From UBA10649 sp963755335 (GTDB lineage Bacteria > Actinomycetota > Actinomycetes > S36-B12): a DNA stretch of 64,000 bases. The translations under genes were made by a program, and so were the position numbers. The stretch lies in the NCBI GenBank assembly GCA_963755335.1, contig CAVWJW010000008.1, forward strand, positions 62,001-126,000, given 5' to 3'. The notes beneath the pieces are model-generated. The model ran no database searches. It had not been told where the DNA came from and saw only the letters and a list, made by a program, of their open reading frames with translations. This document shows positions 16,592 to 24,914 of this stretch, piece by piece (position 1 is the stretch's first letter; each line of letters opens with the position of its first letter).

Positions 16592-17203
16592 TTGGCCCTC
16601 GACCCTGACCGTCGGCAACGGATCGTGAAGGCGGCGACCGTCCTGTTCTCCGCGTACGGCTACCGGCGGACGTCCATGGACCTGCTGGCGCGAGAGGCGT
16701 CCGTCGCGAAGCCGACCCTGTACGCCTACTTCGACGACAAGGACGCCGTCTTCATCGCCGTTGTTGAGACTGTCCTCGACGCGGTCCTGGCGGATGCGCA
16801 CGCAGCGGCGAACTCGCCCGATCCGCTCGAGGAGCGCCTGGCCGGCATCCTGTCGAGCAAGTTCTCCCGCGTCTTCGGCCTCGTCCATGCATCCCCGCAC
16901 GCCGCCGACCTCCTGACGTCCAGCCAGGCATCCGCCCAGGAGGCCGTCGACCGGACTGATGCAGCGTTCCGCAGGCTCCTCGCCTCGGCGGTCGGCTCGG
17001 CGATCCGGCAGGGCGAGATCGATCTGAGCCTCGCCTCGACGAGCAGGACGGCGTTCGAGGGGGCCCTGATGGAGTGTGGCTACGGGGCAGACGCGCTGGC
17101 GACGTCCGAAGACGACCATCGCCAGAGGATTCGTCGTCATGTGCACCTGCTCCTCGCCGGAGTTCAGCCCGGTAGCGCGTGCGCACAGCGCTGGTCCGTC
17201 TAG
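16592..17203 (+). CDS. TetR/AcrR-family repressor
   Basis: The DNA-binding domain is at the N-terminus: RQRIVKAATVLFSAYGYRRTSMDLLAREASVAKPTLYAYFDDKDAVF, a textbook TetR helix-turn-helix. The C-terminal ligand domain is unassigned. I chose TTG 16592 because GAAGGG stands 9 bases before it. The frame also opens at TTG 16559, but that start would lie inside the operator. The product is about 203 residues. It is divergent from the SDR gene it probably regulates and ends 9 bases before the TMEM175 gene. Confidence 0.88.
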   Translation: MALDPDRRQRIVKAATVLFSAYGYRRTSMDLLAREASVAKPTLYAYFDDKDAVFIAVVETVLDAVLADAHAAANSPDPLEERLAGILSSKFSRVFGLVHASPHAADLLTSSQASAQEAVDRTDAAFRRLLASAVGSAIRQGEIDLSLASTSRTAFEGALMECGYGADALATSEDDHRQRIRRHVHLLLAGVQPGSACAQRWSV

Positions 17204-17212
17204 GGTCCAGCC

Positions 17213-17791
17213 ATGGGAAAGAGCCGGATCGAGGCGTACAGCGACGCTGTCATCGCGATCATCATGACGATCATGGTGCTGGAGCTCCGGCCGCCCGAGG
17301 GATCCGACTGGGCGGCCCTGGAGCCCCTCGTGCCGGTGTTCTTCACCTACGTCCTGAGCTTCATCTACCTCGGCATCTACTGGAACAACCACCATCACCT
17401 GTTCCAGGCCACCACGCGGATCACCGGTGGCGTGCTCTGGGCCAACCTGAACCTGCTGTTCTGGCTGTCCCTCCTCCCGTTCGCCACCGGCTGGATGGGG
17501 GAGAACCACGCCGCCACCGTCCCGACCATCGCCTACGGGCTCGTCCTGCTGCTCGCGGGCGTCGCGTACTACGTGCTGCAGTCGGTGATCCTCCATGTCG
17601 AAGGCCCGGACTCGGCGCTCTCGCTGGCGCTCGGGCGCGACTTCAAGGGCAAGTCGTCACCCATCATCTACACCGTCGCGATCCTTCTTGCCCTGGTGAA
17701 CCCGGTCATCTCACTGGTCCTCTACGTGGTGGTGGCAGCGATGTGGCTGGTGCCCGACCGGCGCATCGAGCGGCTGTTCAGTGCGCGCTGA
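17213..17791 (+). CDS. TMEM175-family potassium channel-like protein
   Basis: 192 residues with six hydrophobic helices. The family's N-terminal signature is present in the form RIEAYSDAVIAIIMTIMVLEL (canonical RxxxFSD, with Tyr for Phe), and FIYLGIYWNNHHHLF follows. Bacterial TMEM175 proteins form tetrameric K+ channels without a classical selectivity filter. It sits 9 bases after the TetR gene, so they may share a transcript. Its end overlaps the convergent SLATT-like gene by 14 bases. Confidence 0.88.
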   Translation: MGKSRIEAYSDAVIAIIMTIMVLELRPPEGSDWAALEPLVPVFFTYVLSFIYLGIYWNNHHHLFQATTRITGGVLWANLNLLFWLSLLPFATGWMGENHAATVPTIAYGLVLLLAGVAYYVLQSVILHVEGPDSALSLALGRDFKGKSSPIIYTVAILLALVNPVISLVLYVVVAAMWLVPDRRIERLFSAR

Positions 17792-18285
17792 TCGACTTGC
17801 TCGGTGACGACCGCATCGTCCTTGCCCATCCCGTTGTCTCCATCGACGTGACCTCCTCCAGCGCATGCCCGAGTCGCGCGGATCGGGTGCCGGGGTCGTC
17901 ATATGGAGCCAGACGGGCGGCATAGCGGAACCACTGGAGGCGAAGACCCTCGGCGGAGCGCCGGTAGGAGATCCAGTTCCGTTGGAGCTGGAACACCTGC
18001 TGCACTCCTTCAATCACGACGACGGCGGCGGCCAGTGACGCTGTCAGCGCCGGCGGGGCGGCGGATGCGGCCAGGACGGTGACGGCCGCCCCCACGACCA
18101 GGGCCCCGACGCGCAGCGACTGGTAGCCGACCCGAGTCCGCCGTGCCTGCTGGTCGTACCAGTGGAACTGGGCGGTGAACTCACGCTCGACGAGTGTGTC
18201 CTCGGCGCCGGGCGACGCCGGGGTCAGGCAGCGCGCTGTGAAGCTCCTCCCATGCGGCGGTATCCGTCCTCTGCTTGGCGTCCAT
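17778..18285 (-). CDS. SLATT/DUF4231-like two-helix membrane protein, frameshifted
   Basis: ATG 18285 starts MDAKQRTDTAAWEELHSALPDPGV. The +1 frame continues GAEDTLVEREFTAQFHWYDQQARRTRVGYQSLRVG, two adjacent membrane helices (ALVVGAAVTVLAASA, ALTASLAAAVVVIEGVQQ) and an amphipathic C-terminus (NWISYRRSAEGLRLQWFRYAARL). One extra G near 18213 joins them into about 168 residues. The FxWYDxxA plus twin-helix layout matches DUF4231 of the SLATT superfamily. Some SLATT proteins are membrane effectors beside nucleotide-sensing enzymes in conflict systems; no such partner is adjacent, so the role is open. Confidence 0.65.
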
Positions 18286-18296
18286 GTCGCTACCGC

Positions 18297-18938
18297 TCAG
18301 GGGTTGGGCAGATCAGGGATGCGACGAAGGAGCTCGGCATAGTCGTCGCCGATGGCCTGGCGGATCAGCGCCAGAGCCCCGGTGAACGCGGGGGCGGGGA
18401 GCACCATGCTCCAGATTCGTGTCATGTTCTCCCGGTCGTCGTCACCGATGAGCGGGAACATCCACGCGATGACCTCGGGAAACCTGTCCGGCGGCACGGA
18501 CTGCGCCATCAACCCGACGGCCTTGCCCTGATCGGGCATCGCGATGCGCTCCTGGATCAGGCGGTAGACGTGTCGCTCCTCCTTGAACAGGTGGAGGTCG
18601 AGATGGAACTTGAAGGCTGCGGTCGCTCGGGCCGTCTCGAGCGGGTCGTGCACGGAGACCGAACGGTTCAGCTCGGCGAAGGCTGCATCGAGCCCCCGAT
18701 GGTCCTGGTCGTAGGCCCATGCCACTTCGGGTGCGACCTCCTCCAACGCGGTGAAGATGGCCACCTCCTCGCCGTGGGCGTGCCACTCGAGAACCTCGTT
18801 GAAGAAGCGGAAGCGCTCGACGGTCTCCTCGAGCCCCGGCCGCCCACGGGCCGACGCGAGCGCCGCTGAGTCGATAAGGGTCATGTCCGCACGGAACGCA
18901 TTGTGGATAGCGGTCACGGCGTCGACGGGAACGGTCAT
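18297..18938 (-). CDS. Hemerythrin-like HHE protein
   Basis: From ATG 18938 (213 residues; the frame opens further to 19004). Metal-ligand pattern: VTAIHNAFRADM, FFNEVLEWHAHGEEVAIF, YDQDHRGLDAAF and KFHLDLHLFKEERHVY, i.e. a His/Glu four-helix bundle for a di-iron site. It differs from the hemerythrin at 709-1365 in sequence and length, so the two are not a recent duplication. Role (NO, O2 or iron sensing or storage) is not shown by context: neighbours are SLATT and PHA genes. Confidence 0.85.
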   Translation of the reverse strand: MTVPVDAVTAIHNAFRADMTLIDSAALASARGRPGLEETVERFRFFNEVLEWHAHGEEVAIFTALEEVAPEVAWAYDQDHRGLDAAFAELNRSVSVHDPLETARATAAFKFHLDLHLFKEERHVYRLIQERIAMPDQGKAVGLMAQSVPPDRFPEVIAWMFPLIGDDDRENMTRIWSMVLPAPAFTGALALIRQAIGDDYAELLRRIPDLPNP

Positions 18939-19083
18939 CACGGCCCCCTGCCACTTGGGATCGATCGACTGTAATGCCGTGGCACTCGCCCGACAAGGTG
19001 TCATTCCCGAGTGGGTGGCGCGACGGCCCGGTGGTGGTTACGGTCGGTGAGTCGCCCTTCCGGGCAGCATGAGGGAGGTCGCC

Positions 19084-19536
19084 ATGCGCCGTTTCAATGG
19101 TCTGGCCGAGGTCGAGGCCGCAGTCGGCGAGCCGCTCGGCTACAGCGAATGGCACGAGATCACGCAGGACGAGATCTCGCTGTTCGCCGACGCCACTCAC
19201 GACCACTACTGGATCCATACCGATCCCGATAGGGCGGCGGAGGGACCCTTCGGTGCGACCATCGCGCACGGCTTCCTCACGATGGCGCATGTCCCCATGT
19301 TCATCGCGGAGGTCTACGTGATCGAAGGGCTCCAGTTGATGCTCAACTACGGGCTCAACAAGGTGCGCTTTCCCGCGCCGACCCCGGTGAACTCGCGCAT
19401 CCGCGGGCTGGTGGAGATCGCGGGCGTCGAGCGCGGGGCCAAGGGCACACAGGTGGTGTCGAAGGTGATCGTCGAGATGGAGGGATCCGACCGGCCGGTG
19501 TGCGTCGCCGAGATGGTCGTCATGTGCTTCGAGTAG
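19084..19536 (+). CDS. MaoC-like (R)-specific enoyl-CoA hydratase (PhaJ-like)
   Basis: 150 residues; ATG 19084 follows GGGAGGT with good spacing. The hydratase-2 hot-dog motif is complete: ISLFADATHDHYWIHTDPDRA...GPFGATIAHGFLTMAH, containing the catalytic Asp and His. The fold converts trans-2-enoyl-CoA to (R)-3-hydroxyacyl-CoA, the substrate of PHA synthase. Its gene is convergent with phaC, three bases between stops, which supports a PhaJ-type role (inference). Confidence 0.85.
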   Translation: MRRFNGLAEVEAAVGEPLGYSEWHEITQDEISLFADATHDHYWIHTDPDRAAEGPFGATIAHGFLTMAHVPMFIAEVYVIEGLQLMLNYGLNKVRFPAPTPVNSRIRGLVEIAGVERGAKGTQVVSKVIVEMEGSDRPVCVAEMVVMCFE

Positions 19537-19539
19537 CCG

Positions 19540-21212
19540 TCAGGGCTGCAGGTCCCGCACGTAGAGACCCGGCGCCTGCGTCAGCGGCGGGTGGGCCGAG
19601 CTGCCCTCGTGGCCCGGCGAGTCGACCTTCGATCCGGCGCGCTCGCTGATCCAGTCCGCCCACGCCTCCCACCACGACCCGGTGTTCTTCGTCGCCGTCG
19701 CGAGCCACTCCTGCGGATCGCCGTCGAGGTCGTCGCCGGTGAAGTAGGACGCCTTGGGGTTTCCGGGCGGATTGACCAGGCTCGCGATGTGCCCGGCGTT
19801 GCTCAGGACGAACGTCGTGGGACCGGACAGCAGCCGGACCGTGCGGAAGCATCCTGTCCATGGCGTGAGGTGGTCGGTCACTGCTCCGGTCACGAACGTC
19901 GGCACCGTGATGGAGCTCGAGCCGAACGGGGGAACCGAGCACGGTCATCTCGCCATCGCCGCACAGCAGGTTGTCGCGGAAGACGTCGAGCAGCTGATGG
20001 TGGAGGGCTGCCGGCAGGTTCGTTCCGTCGACGCTCCACGCCAGGATGTCGAACACCGGCGGGTCCTTACCCATGAGCCAGTTGCTGACCACGTAGTTGA
20101 AGACCAGGTCGTCGGGGCGCATGAGGTTGAAGATCATGGCGAGCGCATCCGCGGACAGGATGCCCTCGCGCTCGGACCGACCGCTCGCCATCTCCAGCAG
20201 GCGAGTCGCCGAGAACGCGCCCAGCGGGGCCCGCTCGTGGAAGTCGAGCAGGGTCACTGCGTAGGAGGCGCTGTGGATGGACGAGTCCTCAGTGGCGGCG
20301 AGGTGGTTGAGCAGCAGAGTCTGGAGGATGCCGCCCGCGCAGAATCCCAGGGAGTTGAGGTCGTCGCTGCCGGTGATCTCCTTGACGACCTCGAGGCATT
20401 CCTTCGCTGCCGCGGCGTAGGTGTCCACGTCCCACTCGCGCTGCTCGGGAGTCGGGTTGCGCCAGCTGATCATGAAGACCTGCTGCCCGCGTGAGACGGC
20501 GTACTCGACGAAGGAGCGGCCAGGGCGAAGGTCGAGGAAGTAGTAGCGCCCGATGGGCGGAGGGATCACCAGCAGCGGGCGCTCGAACACCTCGTCGGTG
20601 CTGGGCGAGTACTGGATGAGCTCGAGGACCTCGTTACGGAAGACCACCGAGCCGGGCGTGATCGCGAGGTCCGTGCCGACCGACGAAGGCGCTTCGATCC
20701 GTCTGCGAGGGGAAGCCGCCGTTGTGCCGGGCATCGTCGACGAAGTTCCGGGCGCCACGCACCAGGCTGCGGCCCATCGTGTCGAACGCGACCTTCAGCG
20801 CCGCCGGGTTGCCGGGGAGGAAGTTGGTCGGGGCGATGCTGCTCGAAAGGACGCCCACGGCGAATCGCGCCCTCTCGACGTCGCGCCAGTCGGTGTCGGT
20901 CTCGTCGAGCTCGTCGACCAGTGCGTCGAGGGAGTCGGCCAGCGCGACGTACCCCTGCATCCACCGTCGATACAGGGGGTTCGAGCGCCAGGCCGGGTCG
21001 CTGAACCGCCGGTCCTTGGGGCCCGGGTCGAGGTCGGAGGTGCCGAGGGCGACGGAGGTGATGTTCACGGCCAGCTGCGTGACCTGTCGGGTGAGCGGGC
21101 CGGGCTGCGCGACCGCGCGACCAACGCCCTTGGCCAGGCCGACGAGCGAGGTGACTCCGGCCCGACTGCTGCCGGCTGACGGAGCGGGGTCGACCGAGGC
21201 GAGGTCAGTCAC
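19540..21212 (-). CDS. phaC: Poly(3-hydroxyalkanoate) synthase, with two frameshifts
   Basis: Three successive minus-strand frames encode one PhaC of about 556 residues from GTG 21212 (GGAGG upstream). The N-terminal part contains WRSNPLYRRWMQGYVAL and the middle part RPLLVIPPPIGRYYFLDL, the lipase box GFCAGG with the nucleophilic Cys, and the conserved YVVSNWLMGKDPP. The C-terminal part has TDHLTPW and SNAGHIASLVNPP, giving the Asp and His of the triad. Breaks are at about 20681 (AFV|VGTDLAITPG) and 19918 (GSPVRL|SSITVPTFV), each explained by one extra G. All catalytic residues are intact, so the gene is probably functional. It polymerises (R)-3-hydroxyacyl-CoA onto storage granules. Confidence 0.88.
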
Positions 21213-21330
21213 GGCGCCTCCACGAGGGAAGGGGGAATTGCGTGGAAATCCAATACTTGGAACACCTTACGTTATGTGGCGCTCAGGACCTATACTCCCC
21301 CGAACGGGACCACTGCAGCGGCTGATTGGG

Positions 21331-22570
21331 ATGACGATGCTCTACGCCGGGTACGAGATCAGCCGATGGGCCGCCCAGCCCGCACTCTCCACGTCGGGCG
21401 CCCTCGCCCGAACCCTGCGCGCCCTGCCGAGCGGCGTCCGCAGCAAGCCGGGATTCAGCCACGCGTGGGCGGCCACCGAGGTCATGTCGACGATGCGCGC
21501 CACGCACGACCGGCCCTCCTTCGGAATCGACTCGGTGTGGGTCGACGCGGAGCAGTACACCGTCACCGAGCGCGAGACATCGTTCAGCCCGTTCGCGACC
21601 CGCATCCACTTCCGCAAGTCCGTCGAGCTCGACCAGCCGCGCGTCCTCATCGTCGGTCCGCTGTCGGGGCACTTCGCGACGCTCATCAGGCCGACCGTCA
21701 AGTCCCTCCTGTCGGACTTCGACGTGCACGTCCTGACGTGGAACAACGCACGCGACGTGCCGGTCAACAAGGGCGGCTTCGGGCTCGAGGACTACATCGC
21801 CCACGTCATGCTCGAGATCCGCGAGCTCGGCCCCGACACCCACGTCCTGGCGGTCTGCCAGCCCGCCGTTCCGGTGCTCGCCGCGGTCTCCCTGCTGGCG
21901 CAGCAGGACGACCCCGCGCAGCCGCCGTCGCTGACGCTCATCGCCGGTCCGATCGACACGAGCATCAACCCGAACCGCATCAACGAGTTCGCGATGGACA
22001 AGCCGCTGAGCTACTTCGAGAAGTACCTCATCCACACCGTGCCGGGCAGCTACCCGGGTGCGGGTCGACGCGTCTACCCGGGCTTCCTGCAGTTGAGCGC
22101 CTTCATGTCCATGAACGCGGGTCGGCACGTGCGCCGGCACCTGGATGCCTACCGTGCCCTTGTCAGCGGCGACATGGAGGAGGCCGCGACCGTCCGCACC
22201 TTCTATGACGAGTACGGCGCCATCATGGACGTCTTCGCGGAGTTCTACCTCGACACCGTCGACCAGGTCTTCCAGCGGCAGCTGCTTCCCAGGGGCGAGA
22301 TGTTCTGGCGTGGGCAGCGAGTCGACCCGCGTGCCATCTCGCCGCACGGCCCTGCTCACCGTCGAGGGCGAGAACGACGACATCTGCTCGCCTGGGCAGA
22401 ACCGGGCCGCGCACGACCTGTGCACGGGCATCCCGGAACACATGCGCGCCGAGCTGCTCGCCCCGGGCGTCGGGCACTACGGCGTGTTCAGCGGTTCGCG
22501 CTGGCAGGCGGAGATCTATCCGGTCGTCCGCGACTTCATCAACACCCATGCGACCTCACGGGTGTCGTGA
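21331..22570 (+). CDS. phaZ: Intracellular PHA depolymerase, frameshifted
   Basis: ATG 21331 or 21337 begins MLYAGYEISRWAA. The family pattern follows: LIVGPLSGHFATLIRPTVKSLL, HVLTWNNARDVPVNKGGFGLEDYI, the nucleophile elbow VLAVCQPAVPVLA, then FWRGQRVDPRAIS. At about 22341 one extra G shifts the frame; the +1 frame gives RTALLTVEGENDDICSPGQNRAAHDLC and VGHYGVFSGSRWQ to TGA 22568-22570. Corrected length is about 412 residues. It hydrolyses amorphous intracellular PHA. It is divergent from phaC, sharing an 118-base promoter gap, and its stop overlaps the acyl-CoA ligase start (GTGA), linking depolymerisation to monomer activation. Confidence 0.85.
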
Positions 22571-24151
22571 GCGCTGATCCAGGCGTCGTCGCGCAGGCGC
22601 GGACGCACTCGATCGGCGACATCCCGCGCCGTACCGCTGCCCGGGTGCCCCGCAAGACAGCGATCATCGACGGCGACGTCCGACTGACGTTCGCCGAGCT
22701 CGACAGGGCGGTGGACGCAACCGCCGCCGCCCTGGCCGCTGAGGGCCTGGTCAAGGGCGACCGGCTCGCGATCCTCGTCTCACAACTGCTGGCAGTTCCC
22801 CGTGCTGTCGTTCGCGACAGCGCGGCTGGGCGTGCTCCTCGTCCCGATCAACTTCATGCTCGGAGCAGGCGAGATCGCCTTCATCCTCGAGCACAGCGAG
22901 GCGTCCGCGTTCGTCGTGGAGGACGCCCTCCTGCCGACGGCGCTCGAGGCGATGGCCGACCTGCCGAAGCCGATCGACGTTTGCGCGGTGATCCCGATGA
23001 CCGGTGCCCCGGCCTCGGAGGGCTGGACCGATGTCGACAGCTGGACGAAGGGCGACGCGACCCCGCCGAGTGTTCTCGTGAGAGACGACGATCCGTTGCG
23101 CCTGATGTACACGTCCGGCACCGAGTCGCGGCCCAAGGGCGCCCTGCTCAGCAGCCGCTCGCTGATGTGGCAGTTCGTCAGCTGCATCATCGACGGCGGC
23201 ATGAGCGCCGACGACGTGGACCTGCACACCCTGCCGCTGTACCACTGCGCGCAGCTGGACTGCTTCCTCGGCCCCGACGTGTACCTCGGCGCCACGAGCG
23301 TGATCCTGCCCGGACCGGCGCCCGAGGACGTCCTGCGCACGATGCAGAACGAGGGCGTCACCAAGTTCTTCGCTCCGCCGACGGTATGGATCTCCCTGCT
23401 GCGCAGTCCGCACTTCGCCACCACAGACCTGAGCCAGCTGGCCAAGGGGTACTACGGCGCGTCCGCGATGCCGGTCGAGGTGCTTCGCGAGATCCAGTCG
23501 ACGTTGCCGCACCTGCGCCTGTGGAACTTCTACGGCCAGACCGAGATGGCACCGCTGGCGACGATCCTCGGCCCGGACGAGCAGATGAGCCATGCCGGGT
23601 CGGCCGGTCGTCCGGCGTGCAACGTCGAGACGCTGATCGTCGACGATGACGATGTGCCGGTGCCCGCCCGTACGGTCGGCGAGATCGTGCACCGCAGTCC
23701 GCAGGCAACCCTCGGCTACTTCAAGGACGACGAGAAGACCGCCGAGTCGTTCCGGAACGGGTGGTTCCACACCGGCGACCTGGGCTACTTCGACGACGAG
23801 GGCAGGCTGTACGTCGTCGATCGCAAGAAGGACATGATCAAGACGGGCGGCGAGAACGTGGCCAGCCGCGAGGTCGAGGAGGCCATCTACCTGCTCGACG
23901 GGGTGGCCGAGGTCGCCGTGTTCAGCGTGCCCCATCCGGTGTGGGTGGAGGCCGTGACCGCCGTCGTCGTGCCCAAGCCCGACGCGACGCTCACGTCCGA
24001 CGCGGTGGTGCAGCACGCTCGATCGGTGCTCGCCGGCTTCAAGACCCCGAAGGTCGTCATCATCGCCGACCACCTGCCCAAGAACCCCAGCGGGAAGATC
24101 CTCAAGCGTGAGTTGCGCGCGCAGTACGCTGACGCGGCTCAGGAGTCGTAA
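22567..24151 (+). CDS. Acyl-CoA synthetase (AMP-forming, FadD-like), frameshifted
   Basis: GTG 22567 overlaps the phaZ stop. The first frame reads RTAARVPRKTAIIDGDVRLTFAELD and KGDRLAILV. At about 22777 one extra G breaks it, and the +1 frame resumes SSHNCWQFPVLSFATARLGVLLVPINFML. The ANL-superfamily motifs are intact: LMYTSGTESRPKGALL (P-loop), NFYGQTEMAPLAT, GWFHTGDLGYFDDEGRLYVVDRKKDMIKTGGENV, and the catalytic Lys in NPSGKILKREL. About 527 residues. It should activate a fatty or hydroxy acid to its CoA thioester. Coupling to phaZ suggests salvage of PHA-derived acids (inference). Confidence 0.88.
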
Positions 24152-24219
24152 CGGCAAAGACTGTCGGTCCTCGACGTAGCCGAGCGACAACTCACCACTC
24201 GCGGCGCGGCGGACGTGGC

Positions 24220-24816
24220 TCAGGCCGGACCGATGACGTCGATGACCTCGTTGAGGGAGAACACTGAAATCGAGATCCACTGGTCCGCGACGCCGTACGG
24301 CCACGAGCGTGTCGCCGACGTGCACACTTGCGCACGAATAGACCACGTTGGATACGTAGCGTTCACCGTGCTCGTCGTCGTACCAGCCGATCGAGTACCT
24401 CTCGACGCCGAGATTGACGATCGCCTCACCGACTGAGAGGACCGCGACACCTGTGGTCCAGCGGCTGATCGCGCTACGCTTGCGGGTTCCGACGACGATG
24501 ACGATCAGTCCCGTCACTGTCAGGGCGAGCAGTAGCTGATCGAGGCCACCAGCGAGCCCGGTGATGGCACCGTCGCCGATGAAGGCGGACACGACTGTGG
24601 GGATCGCCAGCGTCCAGACGGCGACGCAGAGCGCCCCCACACCGGTAACGACGATGCTCAGGGGGATGGTGCGTGGGTCACCCGCGGTTGCTCGCCCGGG
24701 AACCGCATTACGACCACGGCCGTAAGGAGACACAGCCCCGAGACAGCAACCCCTGCGATAGCGGCTCGCCGGGATGCTGAGTGGGGTTCGTCCAACTGCA
24801 GAGGTCTGCGGTTCAT
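24220..24816 (-). CDS. Membrane protein of unknown function, two frame breaks
   Basis: ATG 24816 (MNRRPLQLDEPHSASRR) opens a first helix (AAIAGVAVSGLCLLTAVVVM). A frame change near 24680 (one base missing) leads to helices LSIVVTGVGALCVAVWTLAIPTVV and LDQLLLALTVTGLIVIVVG. A second break near 24298 (one extra G) leads to GVADQWISISVFSLNEVIDVIGPA and the stop at 24220. The corrected protein is about 198 residues with four helices. A C-terminal segment (GWYDDEHGERYVSNVVYSC, then HVGDTLVAYGVADQWI) looks structured. No family is recognised. It lies between the acyl-CoA ligase (convergent) and the hybrid kinase (divergent). Confidence 0.55.
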
Positions 24817-24914
24817 GGCTCCCCGATGCCCACGATCCTCCACCTCGCTCGCGGCAGGCAAACGGTCGTGGTTGCAACCGCCAACCCGGGCTCGTTTGTG
24901 GCAGCGTGTGACCC

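Noticed and set aside
17778..18285. SLATT gene plus TMEM175 as a two-gene defence system
   Set aside because: The genes are convergent, no nucleotide-sensing or nuclease gene is present, and TMEM175 is a widespread housekeeping-type channel.
20722..23649. A single 975-codon plus-strand protein
   Set aside because: It strings together an antisense stretch of phaC, most of phaZ and the start of the ligase; family boundaries and the GTGA overlap show separate genes.
22751..24877. Minus-strand frame of 708 codons opposite the acyl-CoA ligase
   Set aside because: Only its N-terminal section (about 24300-24680) belongs to a real gene, the four-helix membrane protein; the remainder is a shadow of the ligase.
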